Source: Euryarchaeota archaeon UBA28 | Lineage (GTDB): Archaea; Thermoplasmatota; Poseidoniia; Poseidoniales; Thalassarchaeaceae | Assembly: GCA_002501605.1 (NCBI GenBank) | Contig: DANW01000029.1 | Location: 1-19,996 of the forward strand | Reading direction: 5' to 3' | DNA length: 19,996 nt | Part shown: in pieces, positions 6,906 through 14,153 of the stretch | How the letters are laid out: every line of letters starts with the position of its first letter | Numbering within the stretch: position 1 is the stretch's first letter | The notes under the pieces: generated by a model | What the model was told of the DNA's origin: nothing | Databases searched by the model: none | The model's input: only the letters and a program-made list of their open reading frames with translations | Program-made: the position numbers and the translations under genes

Positions 6906-7607
6906 ATGCCTAGGAAACCCGTGTCTTTGGGTTGGGGGGTAAGAAGAGAGGGAAGGACATTGTGGTCAAGAAATTCGACCAGAGGCAAGTCTGTCGGGAG
7001 CGAGAGAAGGAAAAGGGATGGAAAGATTGAGTGGAGACGATGGGATCCCTTTAGGTCAAAGGTGGCGGCTGCACTCCTTATGACATCCCAAAAAGCATCA
7101 GAATTAATCCCAAGTCCAGGTGATACCTGTTTGTATCTAGGCGCATCATCTGGAACTACTGTTAGCCATATCCACGATATGGTTTGTGGGTCAAATAATC
7201 ACCACAACGGACAGATTATCGCGGTGGAAATATCTCCTAGAATGATGAGGGACCTGAGCTCTCTAGCGGAAGATAGACCGGGCCTGATTCCAATCCTGAA
7301 CGATGCTAGGGAAACTCGAAGCTATGCGCCCGTCATGAGGGAGAAAGCACATTGGATTCATCAGGATCTATCTATAGCGGATCAAGCAGAGAACTTCATT
7401 TCTATCGCTACGAGTACACTGAAAAATGGAGGAATCGGATTATTAAGCCTGAAAGCCGCAAGCGAGAGACAATTCGAGGGTGACGACCAAACCAGGTTCT
7501 TGAGGGCTGAAAAACTGATTGAAGAATCCGAATTGGAGCTGATTGAGATGATAGATATCAGCCAATACCAGGAACAGCACGTGATTTTTTTCGTCAGGCT
7601 ACTATAA
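6906..7607 (+). CDS. flpA: Fibrillarin-like rRNA/tRNA 2'-O-methyltransferase
   Basis: A 233-aa SAM-dependent methyltransferase, the catalytic subunit of the C/D box RNP. EWRRWDPFRSKVAAAL (42-57) matches the conserved fibrillarin segment and includes the catalytic Lys52. LYLGASSGTTVSHI (76-89) is the SAM-binding motif I. AVEISPRMMRDL carries the acidic end of motif II. HQDLSIADQ matches the motif with catalytic Asp, and LLSLKAAS carries the later catalytic Lys. The canonical DVAQP sequence is altered to DLSIA, so this member is divergent. The basic N-terminal 40 residues replace the usual small beta domain only loosely. A purine-rich GAGGGG near the end of nop5 can serve as ribosome binding site. 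The 3' end overlaps the convergent DUF4190-like gene by six bases. Confidence 0.92.
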   Translation: MPRKPVSLGWGVRREGRTLWSRNSTRGKSVGSERRKRDGKIEWRRWDPFRSKVAAALLMTSQKASELIPSPGDTCLYLGASSGTTVSHIHDMVCGSNNHHNGQIIAVEISPRMMRDLSSLAEDRPGLIPILNDARETRSYAPVMREKAHWIHQDLSIADQAENFISIATSTLKNGGIGLLSLKAASERQFEGDDQTRFLRAEKLIEESELELIEMIDISQYQEQHVIFFVRLL

Positions 7608-8021
7608 GCCGACGGATCCAAGCAAACCGAATCCTGCTACTAAGAGGCCATACAGCCCGATCGAAAGATAGTTCATGACAAGGCCCGCAATTGCCATGCC
7701 TTTATTCAAGCCATTCATTTCAGAGGCTTTCCTCAGTCCGACGTGGCCGAGTATCACCCCTCCTATGGTACTGAATGGCGCTATACAGCCCGTGAAACAC
7801 AAAAATGGGGATGAAATGTGTGAGAACCAAGTCAAGAGCCCCATGACCATACTCCATGTGGCCTCGTCATTGCTAGGCTGCATCATCATCATCGGTTGTA
7901 CATAGGGCCCACTCTGACCCTGCTCCCCACTACCTCCGTGGCTCGGGGTCCCTGTCAAGACACCCTGCGCGCCGGAATTCTCAGAGTCTCCCCACCATTC
8001 TCCTTCCTTGCCTTCTTCCAT
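7602..8021 (-). CDS. DUF4190-like small membrane protein
   Basis: A 139-aa protein with a Gly/Ser/Pro-rich, Met-repeat N-terminal half (including PMMMMQP) and a membrane half with two or three helices. The stretch STIGGVILGHVGLRKASEMN followed by GLNKGMAIAGLVMNYLSIGLY fits the DUF4190 pattern (GxxLGxxAL...G...AxAGLVxGY). Its biochemical role is unknown. The frame is open up to 8162, but GGTGGAG at 8027-8033 stands five bases before ATG 8021 and selects this start. It also removes an overlap with the divergent MutM gene. The low-complexity cytoplasmic region followed by a short hydrophobic hairpin is common in proteins of this type. Confidence 0.75.
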   Translation of the reverse strand: MEEGKEGEWWGDSENSGAQGVLTGTPSHGGSGEQGQSGPYVQPMMMMQPSNDEATWSMVMGLLTWFSHISSPFLCFTGCIAPFSTIGGVILGHVGLRKASEMNGLNKGMAIAGLVMNYLSIGLYGLLVAGFGLLGSVGL

Positions 8022-8026
8022 ACATG

Positions 8027-8033
8027 CTCCACC
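8027..8033 (-). promoter_or_regulatory. Shine-Dalgarno deciding the DUF4190-like start
   Basis: On the minus strand GGTGGAG stands five bases before ATG 8021. It is the best ribosome binding site near any of the candidate starts and shortens the open frame by 47 codons. Confidence 0.6.
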
Positions 8034-8111
8034 GGGATAACCGATATGAGCTTTCTTGACCCCTGAATTCATGACAGATACTATCTTTGAGTTCCTTGCA
8101 TACCACGGGTC

Positions 8112-9005
8112 ATGCCCGAGTTGCCAGAGGTGGAGACCGTTAGAAGGGGCCTGACTCAGCATTTAGTTGGAAGGAAAGTGGTCAATCTCCAGTTGAGAAG
8201 AGGCGATTTAAGGTTCCCCTTCCCTGATGATTTCAAGGAACTAATTGAGGGTTCAGAGATTACATCAATAGATAGGAGGGCAAAGTATCTATTGATTAGA
8301 TTGAATAACGGTATAACTTGGCTTAGTCACTTGGGAATGAGTGGTAGATGGACCTTAATAGGAGAGGGAAGGAAAGGTAGTCCCGGAAGGTTTTCTCATG
8401 GGGCTGTGATTGGGTCCGGAGATGGGCCTCATGACTGGGTTGTGGCACATCTTGATGATGGTGGGAAGGCGGTGTACTCCGATCATAGGAGATTCGGAAT
8501 AATGGATTGCTTCCCAACTGAGTATCAGTCGGAAAACAGGTTCATCTCGAGCCTCGGTCCCGAGCCGACACCAGATAGCCTCACGCCGATGGATTTGGCA
8601 GAATCGCTCAGAGGGAGAAGAACTCCAATCAAGTCCGCCCTACTAGATCAGAGGGTAGTAGCAGGTCTCGGAAATATCTACGTATGTGAGATTCTGCACA
8701 GGTCGGGAGTTTCCCCTCGTCGTACAGCATCCAATGTTGCCGGTGAATATGGGATTTCCAAAAGGATCGAGAGGATAACTTACAACACACACGCTGTTAT
8801 CACCGAGGCGATAGATGCAGGGGGATCTACCCTCCAAGACTTCAGAGGTGTTGATGGAGACGATTCTTTGGGCTACTTCCCACACCACTTTGGCGTGTAT
8901 GGAAGGGAGGGCGAGGAATGCACCAAATCTGGTTGTGAAGGAAAGGTAAGGAGAATCGTCCAATCTAACCGCTCCACATTCTACTGCCCAAAATGTCAAA
9001 ACTGA
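8112..9005 (+). CDS. mutM: Formamidopyrimidine-DNA glycosylase / AP lyase (Fpg, MutM)
   Basis: A 297-aa bifunctional glycosylase/AP lyase that removes oxidised purines such as 8-oxoguanine and FaPy. The start MPELPEVET is diagnostic: Pro2 is the Schiff-base nucleophile and Glu3 and Glu6 are conserved. Lys58 in RRAKYLLI contacts DNA phosphate. HLGMSGRW holds the void-filling Met76, and DHRRFG holds the Arg and Phe of the intercalation loop. The helix-two-turn-helix is in QRVVAGLGNIYVCEILHRSG. The C-terminal zinc finger has CTKSGC ... CPKC with the finger Arg in NRSTFYC. The first pair is C-x4-C where bacterial enzymes normally have C-x2-C. Fpg is common in bacteria and rare in archaea, so horizontal acquisition is likely. 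There is no Shine-Dalgarno before the ATG, which suggests a short or absent leader. Confidence 0.96.
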   Translation: MPELPEVETVRRGLTQHLVGRKVVNLQLRRGDLRFPFPDDFKELIEGSEITSIDRRAKYLLIRLNNGITWLSHLGMSGRWTLIGEGRKGSPGRFSHGAVIGSGDGPHDWVVAHLDDGGKAVYSDHRRFGIMDCFPTEYQSENRFISSLGPEPTPDSLTPMDLAESLRGRRTPIKSALLDQRVVAGLGNIYVCEILHRSGVSPRRTASNVAGEYGISKRIERITYNTHAVITEAIDAGGSTLQDFRGVDGDDSLGYFPHHFGVYGREGEECTKSGCEGKVRRIVQSNRSTFYCPKCQN

Positions 9006-9007
9006 GG

Positions 9008-9018
9008 CTATATTTATC
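9008..9018 (+). promoter_or_regulatory. Archaeal TATA box for the aquaporin gene
   Basis: CTATATTTATC is the best TATA element in the window. Its centre is about 30 bases before ATG 9043, so transcription would begin only a few bases before the start codon and the mRNA would be almost leaderless. No Shine-Dalgarno is present, which agrees. It starts three bases after the mutM stop codon. Confidence 0.7.
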
Positions 9019-9042
9019 TCCCTCTCGCATGGGTCGCGATTC

Positions 9043-9678
9043 ATGAGCAACACTAGCTTGAACTCAAAACTGGCAGCCGAATTCATTGGAACTTTCTTTT
9101 TAGCTTTGACAATATGTACGGCGGCAGTACACGGTTCTGCCGGGGAATACGCCCCTTTTGCGATTGCGGCCACACTAATGGTGATGATTTATGCTGTAGG
9201 CCATATTTCCGGAGCTCATTTCAATCCAGCAGTAACCGTTGCAGTTTGGATTAGGGGTGCCTGTGACAAGAATGATGTCGTTCCATACATCGGAATTCAG
9301 TTATTTGCGGGGGCACTCGCCGCCTTTGTGTCCCAGGAACTCCTCTTTTCAGAGACATCCGTCGCTTCAATCCAAATGAACACAACGAATGCCGTTTCAG
9401 CAGAATTCCTCTATACATTTGCTCTTGTCTACGTAATTCTGAATGTCGCCACTGCAGAGGCAACAGAGGGCAATTCATACTACGGCGCCGCGATTGCATT
9501 CGTGGTTCTTGCAGGCGCGTTGACGGTTGGAGAAATTTCTGGGGGATCATTCAACCCAGCAGTAACAGGCGCATTGTATGTATCTGGTGTGCTAGAGCTT
9601 TCCGACCTGTGGATACATTTAGTCCCACAATTACTGGCAGGTTTAGTCGCAGTTCAAGCTTTCAAAGCATCCCAGTAG
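9043..9678 (+). CDS. Aquaporin / MIP-family channel
   Basis: A 211-aa six-helix channel with both pore half-helices: the first NPA is at 61-63 (HFNPAVT) and the second at 171-173 (SFNPAVT). The usual helix-1 glutamate region (AAEFIGTFFLA) and the second-repeat A/T-rich helices are present, so the protein is full length. The Arg that normally follows the second NPA in the aromatic/Arg filter is Val174, as in some plant tonoplast aquaporins, which suggests a wider or less water-strict pore. Transport of water, urea, ammonia or hydrogen peroxide is possible; substrate is not settled by sequence. The gene has its own TATA box. It ends five bases before the convergent mutase gene. Confidence 0.94.
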   Translation: MSNTSLNSKLAAEFIGTFFLALTICTAAVHGSAGEYAPFAIAATLMVMIYAVGHISGAHFNPAVTVAVWIRGACDKNDVVPYIGIQLFAGALAAFVSQELLFSETSVASIQMNTTNAVSAEFLYTFALVYVILNVATAEATEGNSYYGAAIAFVVLAGALTVGEISGGSFNPAVTGALYVSGVLELSDLWIHLVPQLLAGLVAVQAFKASQ

Positions 9679-9683
9679 TACAA

Positions 9684-12600
9684 TCACATGTTTCTTCTGA
9701 ACTTCCCACCACTCTCGAATAAGGCTTGAGTGACTTGTCCAACTGTGCAAAAATCAACTATTTCCATCATTACTTCGAATAGATTTTCTCCATTTCTGGC
9801 TGCTTCCTTCAGCCTCTCAATGCCAATCTCAGCCATTGCGGAATTACTCTTCTTAAAGGCCATATTTCTCTCTATGACCATTCTCTTTTCGTCCTCATCT
9901 GATCTGGTTACCTCGATATCAAAGTTCTGAGCAGATACTGACTCTGCCTCCGTGTCAGTAAATGTGTTTACCCCTACGATCGGGGTCTCACCAGTATGTT
10001 TTCGATGCTCATACAACATCCCCTCATCTTGAATCCGATTCCTCTGGTAATTAACTTCCAAGGCCCCTAGGACTCCTCCTCTACTGTGCATCTCTTCGAA
10101 AATCCTAAGCACTTGCTCCTCCACCTCATCAGTCAGAAATTCAGCGATGAATGATCCCTGTAATGGGTTCTCATTACGTAGCCAACCGTATTCTTTAGCT
10201 AGGATTAGCTGAATGGCCACAGCGTCTCTCACGGTATCCTCTGTCGGTGTCCCGAAGGCCTCATCTCTACTATTTGTGTGAAGGCTGTTCGCATTATCCG
10301 AGAGCGCATAGAGCGCTTGAAGAGTCGTCCTGTAGTCGTTCCATGTGAATTCTTGTGAATGGAGGGATCTTCCACTGCTTTGAATGTGGTACTTCAGCTT
10401 CTGCCCCCTATCTCCAACACCGTATAAATCCCTCATCGCGATAGCCCAGATTCTCCTTGAAACCCTCCCAATTACCGCATATTCGGGATCCATTCCATTC
10501 GAGAAGAACCATGAGAAATTACGTAAGAACTTGTCAGCATCTAACCCCCTCGATTTGAATAACTCGACATAGGTCAGCCCATTTGAGAGTGTCAAGGCCG
10601 ATTGGGTGATAGGATTCGCCCCCGCCTCATCTATGTGATATCCGCTGATGCTCACGAAGTAGTGGTTCCGGACATTGTTGTCAACGTAAAACTCAGCAAC
10701 ATCTCCCATCATCTTCAGGGCAGTGTCAAGGTTGAACACAAGTGTGTTCTGACCCATGGCCTCTTTCAGTTGGTCGGCTTGCACTGTCCCTCGAACAGTT
10801 GAAAGCGTATCAGCCCTAATTTTGGAGGCCTCCTCTTCTGTAGGCTCCCTTCCCTCCGAATCTAGGAACTTCCTCATCTGCTGCCTTATTGCTACTTTGA
10901 AGAACGCCGCTAGATGCCACCAGTAGTTACCATTGATGGTCATACTAACAGAAGTGTTTGGGGCGCAAAGGTCGAATCCCTCAAACAACTTATCCATCTC
11001 ATCAATAGTGCTTATGCTAACCCCAGACTCGCAAACCTTTCCAAAAATATCCAAGCGTTCTTGTGGATCATTTCCATACAAGCTAGGGGAGTCGAAAGCC
11101 ACTGAGAGGCGATTGAAGTCTTGATCCTTGGAAAGAAAATGATATCTCTTATTCGTTCTCTCCGCACTTCCCTCTCCAGCGAACATCCTGACGGGTAGCT
11201 CATCCTCCCTCCTGAATGGGAAAACCCCTCCCGTATATGGAAAGGATCCCGGAACATTCTCTTTGCGAATCCATTCCAGCCTCTCCCCCCAATCCTCGGA
11301 AGTGGGAAGTGCCACACGTGGGACCTTGGTCCCAGACATCGTCTCATGAGTAGTCTTGACTGGGATTTCCTTTCCTCTGACTGTGTAGCTAGCCTCGCCC
11401 GATCTGTAGGCCTCAGCCATAGCCTCGAACCTCTCCAAGGATTCCCAGGCCTCAGTAGGAACAGTTTCTCTGATTTCCGATGCCTCTTCTTCCAAGTCCC
11501 CAACAGATGATATCTTTCCAGACTTCCTCAATCGCTCTGCAGAAGCCTCTAGCCGTTGGACTAGCCTAACAGAATCACTGACCTTCTCCGTCCTGCTATG
11601 ATACCCTCTAACTGCTGACGCAACCTCTGCTAGGTAACCCTGTCTTTCAGGGGGTATAGGGGGCTCCCGAGTAGGCAGCCCGTCCAAACCCAGCCTGGGC
11701 TCGCCTGCCGTGAAGTTGCATCCGTACTCATGGTTTAGTATCTCAGAGATAGCCTCCCATAGCCTATCGACCCCTGCATCCGCAAACTGACTTGCAATAG
11801 TGGGTATGACTGGCATGGACTCCGGACTTTCGTCAAACGCCTCTCTGTTCCTTTGGAATTGCTTTCTAATCTCGATTAGCGCGTCTTTAGCTCCAGCCCT
11901 GTCAAATTTGTTCAAGACCACGATATCAGCGAAGTCCAGAGCGGCCAGTTTCTCTAGTTGACTCGGGGCCCCATACTCCCGAGTGGTAACATACATCGAG
12001 ACATCTGATACTTCAGTAATAGCATCATTTCCTTGCCCTATCCCACTGGTTTCCACGATTACCAAGTCGAATCCTACTGCTTTACACACTCTAACCGCCT
12101 TGCCAACACAGTCCGCGATTTCCCGACCACTGTCCCTGCTGGCAAAGGATCTCATAAATAGGTTCGAATCGGATAGAGAATTCATTCTGATTCTATCTCC
12201 AAGAAGTGCCCCACCGGTCTTCTTTCTCGTGGGGTCGGTAGCTAGCAGTGCCACTTTAGCACCTGGATTATCCCTCCTAATTCGAAGCATAAGCTCATCC
12301 ATCAGACTCGACTTCCCAGCTCCTCCTGTTCCAGTCACTCCCAAAACTGGGCACTCCTCAGAGCCTTTCACCGAGCGTACTTTGGTTAGCGCCTTCTCAA
12401 ACTCCTCTTCCGTCGAGTTCTCGGCCATGGTGAGTAATTTTGAGACTGATCCGTGATCATCTGCAGACACAGGATCTCGCAGAGACTCAAACCTAGAAGC
12501 ATCCATGAGATCGATTTTCCCCGCTTCTTCCATGGCATCCTTTACCATTCCGACCAATCCCATAGTCCTCCCATCCTCAGGTGAATATATTCTTCCGATG

Positions 12601-12935
12601 CCGGAATTCTTCAGATGATCAATTTCATGAGGGAGAATCGTGCCACCTCCACCTCCAAAGAGGAAAACATGGCCGAATCCAGAATCCTCCAGTATGTCAC
12701 TAGTATGTGTGAACATCTCAACGGCCCCTCCCTGATATGACGTGATTGCAACTGCGTGAGCATCCTCTTGGATTGCGGCTCTAGCCACTTCATCAGCTCC
12801 TCTGTCATGGCCCAAGTGAATCACTTCACACCCCTGACTCTGCAGAATTCTCCTGAATATCCCTATTGCCGCATCGTGGCCATCAAAGATAGCCGCGGCA
12901 GTGATGACTCGAAGGGGCAACTGGTCACCCACCAT
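9684..12935 (-). CDS. icmF: IcmF-type fused acyl-CoA mutase with G-protein chaperone
   Basis: A 1083-aa adenosylcobalamin-dependent mutase in the single-chain IcmF order. Residues 1-140 are the B12 domain with FDGHDAAIG, where His20 is the lower cobalt ligand, and a later GGGGG. Residues 190-430 are a MeaB-like GTPase with Walker A GTGGAGKS (202-209) and NKFD (342-345). Residues 540-1083 are the mutase barrel, with FPYTGGVFPF, FAGEGSAERTNKRYHFLS, SGVSISTIDEM, GTVQADQLKEAMGQNT and HIQSSGRSLHSQE. Gln729 in GQNT occupies the place of the carboxylate-binding Arg of methylmalonyl-CoA mutase (VRNT), so isobutyryl/butyryl-CoA or a similar substrate is expected. ATG 12935 was chosen because the 32 residues before it are not family-like and overlap the divergent promoter region. 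It probably joins branched-chain acyl-CoA metabolism, fed by the nearby acyl-CoA synthetase. Confidence 0.94.
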   Translation of the reverse strand: MVGDQLPLRVITAAAIFDGHDAAIGIFRRILQSQGCEVIHLGHDRGADEVARAAIQEDAHAVAITSYQGGAVEMFTHTSDILEDSGFGHVFLFGGGGGTILPHEIDHLKNSGIGRIYSPEDGRTMGLVGMVKDAMEEAGKIDLMDASRFESLRDPVSADDHGSVSKLLTMAENSTEEEFEKALTKVRSVKGSEECPVLGVTGTGGAGKSSLMDELMLRIRRDNPGAKVALLATDPTRKKTGGALLGDRIRMNSLSDSNLFMRSFASRDSGREIADCVGKAVRVCKAVGFDLVIVETSGIGQGNDAITEVSDVSMYVTTREYGAPSQLEKLAALDFADIVVLNKFDRAGAKDALIEIRKQFQRNREAFDESPESMPVIPTIASQFADAGVDRLWEAISEILNHEYGCNFTAGEPRLGLDGLPTREPPIPPERQGYLAEVASAVRGYHSRTEKVSDSVRLVQRLEASAERLRKSGKISSVGDLEEEASEIRETVPTEAWESLERFEAMAEAYRSGEASYTVRGKEIPVKTTHETMSGTKVPRVALPTSEDWGERLEWIRKENVPGSFPYTGGVFPFRREDELPVRMFAGEGSAERTNKRYHFLSKDQDFNRLSVAFDSPSLYGNDPQERLDIFGKVCESGVSISTIDEMDKLFEGFDLCAPNTSVSMTINGNYWWHLAAFFKVAIRQQMRKFLDSEGREPTEEEASKIRADTLSTVRGTVQADQLKEAMGQNTLVFNLDTALKMMGDVAEFYVDNNVRNHYFVSISGYHIDEAGANPITQSALTLSNGLTYVELFKSRGLDADKFLRNFSWFFSNGMDPEYAVIGRVSRRIWAIAMRDLYGVGDRGQKLKYHIQSSGRSLHSQEFTWNDYRTTLQALYALSDNANSLHTNSRDEAFGTPTEDTVRDAVAIQLILAKEYGWLRNENPLQGSFIAEFLTDEVEEQVLRIFEEMHSRGGVLGALEVNYQRNRIQDEGMLYEHRKHTGETPIVGVNTFTDTEAESVSAQNFDIEVTRSDEDEKRMVIERNMAFKKSNSAMAEIGIERLKEAARNGENLFEVMMEIVDFCTVGQVTQALFESGGKFRRNM

Positions 12936-13073
12936 GCTTCCCGGACAGCACCACCAGACATGAAGCCGACGGAAGACGTAGAAATATGGAATATAGACAT
13001 CAATATGTTCGAGGACAATAATTCGGGTCATAATTCAAGAACCCAAACACGAGGTGGAGCTCGAGGTGAAGGT
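12936..13073. promoter_or_regulatory. Divergent promoter region, icmF / zinc-ribbon gene
   Basis: These 138 bases separate the two chosen starts. The centre (about 12981-13007) is A/T-rich and holds TATA-like words readable on both strands, such as CTATATTCCATATTTC on the minus strand, about 45-70 bases before the icmF ATG. No fold resembling a cobalamin riboswitch was seen, and none would be expected in archaea. Confidence 0.4.
13063..13069 (+). promoter_or_regulatory. Shine-Dalgarno deciding the zinc-ribbon start
   Basis: GAGGTGA lies four bases before ATG 13074, a near-perfect ribosome binding site. It selects this ATG over upstream in-frame ATGs at 12960 and 13005 and over the much longer open frame from 12756, which overlaps icmF. 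Confidence 0.65.
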
Positions 13074-13520
13074 ATGCTGTGTCCGAGGGATGGTTCAGAA
13101 TTAGTTCCACATACCGACCAAACTCGTTCAGCATTCATTGACCACGGCATCTCACACTGCCCGAGTTGTTCAGGTATGCTTCTGAATGCTGAGGCTGCCG
13201 CGAACTCCATGACTGAGAGCAAATTGAGGAAGATGCACGAAGCCTTTAGCAGCGACTGCGAGGAAGTCGACCTCGACTGTCCCTGTTGCAACTCAAAGAT
13301 GAGGGTAAGGAATATTGTTTTCAAGAGAATAAATGGGACAGACATGGAACCTATCGAGATAGATGGATGTCCGGAGTGCAACACCTTCTGGTTCGATGCG
13401 GGGGAGCTACAGAGAATTGTCAATCCAGACAGTAAGCCCTATGATGATACTACAGTGGAGTCGACAGCGCTGGCATTGGCATTAGAAATACTACTCCAAC
13501 TTCCATTCGTGATTCTTTGA
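13074..13520 (+). CDS. Double zinc-ribbon protein (zf-TFIIB-like repeats)
   Basis: A 148-aa protein made of two related zinc-ribbon units. The first is CPRDG (3-7) ... FIDHGISHCPSC (21-32), where the second knuckle residue is Asp, a variant also seen in bacterial relatives. The second is CPCC (69-72) ... IEIDGCPECNTFWFDAGEL (94-112), an excellent match to the small zf-TFIIB domain with its D-x-CPxC-xxx-W/F-DAGEL end. The C-terminal 25 residues are hydrophobic but short. Despite the domain name this is not transcription factor B: it has no cyclin folds. Function is unknown; metal binding or protein-interaction roles are likely. It abuts the convergent LysE gene with no spacer. Confidence 0.8.
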   Translation: MLCPRDGSELVPHTDQTRSAFIDHGISHCPSCSGMLLNAEAAANSMTESKLRKMHEAFSSDCEEVDLDCPCCNSKMRVRNIVFKRINGTDMEPIEIDGCPECNTFWFDAGELQRIVNPDSKPYDDTTVESTALALALEILLQLPFVIL

Positions 13521-14144
13521 TCAAAACCATCCGCTAGCAACTATGCCCGCGAAAACGAACATCAGGATTCCCATACAGCCGTCTATCAGGTGGGCATTTG
13601 ATCTGAGCCTCTCAACACCATTTCCCGAACTTAGGATAGTGGCCACAGTAACGTACCATGTCCCGTCTATGGCCATTCCTAGCACCCCCATTCCCAGAAG
13701 GGTTTCGATACTAACGTCTGCCTCAATGAAGGGGGCATAGAGCGCGAGCATCCAAGCCAGAATCTTAGGATTGAATAATGCAATCATGAAACCTTGGAAG
13801 AAGCCACTGGCCTTGGATGCCTCATCTTCCCTGTTGCCTTCAAGGTCCCGAGGGCCACTCAATGAGCTCTTGACGAATCTGAAACCCAACCAAATTAGGA
13901 TGACCACTCCTCCCCAGTGAAGGGCAAACTGGGCTCCCTCATGCATTGACACCGCGGTTGCCAGACCAAGTGCTGCAAGGAACGCGTATATCCCGAAACC
14001 GATTCCGTGCCCGAGTCCAGTGGCAATCCCCTGTCTCCTCCCTCCTGAAATTGTATTGCTGAGTATCACAGCGAGCGAAGGTCCCGGGCTCATTGCCCCA
14101 AGGATGAACACGACCGCTAATGCGGCCCATGCTTCAGGACCCAT
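13521..14144 (-). CDS. LysE/RhtB-family amino-acid exporter
   Basis: A 207-aa integral membrane protein with about six helices, expected to export an amino acid or similar small metabolite. The family signature GAMSPGPSLAVILSNTISGG (16-35) is complete, followed by GxATGLGHGIGFGIY. The second landmark FMIALFNPKILAWMLALYAP sits after a charged loop. Length equals the family norm of about 205. TGAGG at the end of the acyl-CoA synthetase gene, seven bases before the ATG, can act as Shine-Dalgarno; the two genes are nine bases apart and likely co-transcribed. The substrate cannot be read from sequence. Confidence 0.9.
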   Translation of the reverse strand: MGPEAWAALAVVFILGAMSPGPSLAVILSNTISGGRRQGIATGLGHGIGFGIYAFLAALGLATAVSMHEGAQFALHWGGVVILIWLGFRFVKSSLSGPRDLEGNREDEASKASGFFQGFMIALFNPKILAWMLALYAPFIEADVSIETLLGMGVLGMAIDGTWYVTVATILSSGNGVERLRSNAHLIDGCMGILMFVFAGIVASGWF

Positions 14145-14153
14145 TCAACGGCC

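Noticed and set aside
11012..11503. 163-aa alternative-frame ORF inside the mutase gene
   Set aside because: Lies wholly inside the conserved mutase gene in another frame of the same strand; Arg/Ser-rich sequence of shadow type.
9684..12935. Methylmalonyl-CoA mutase large subunit
   Set aside because: The fused B12-GTPase-mutase order and GQNT in place of VRNT are IcmF features.
12936..13031. 32-residue N-terminal extension of the mutase
   Set aside because: It is rich in aromatic residues and Cys, unlike the IcmF start, and lies in the A/T-rich divergent promoter region.
12756..13073. Long N-terminal extension of the zinc-ribbon gene into icmF
   Set aside because: The translated sequence has no family resemblance, overlaps icmF, and a near-perfect Shine-Dalgarno selects ATG 13074.
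13074..13520. Transcription factor B (TFB)
   Set aside because: The ribbons match the small zf-TFIIB domain only; the cyclin-fold repeats and B-finger of true TFB are missing and the protein is too short.
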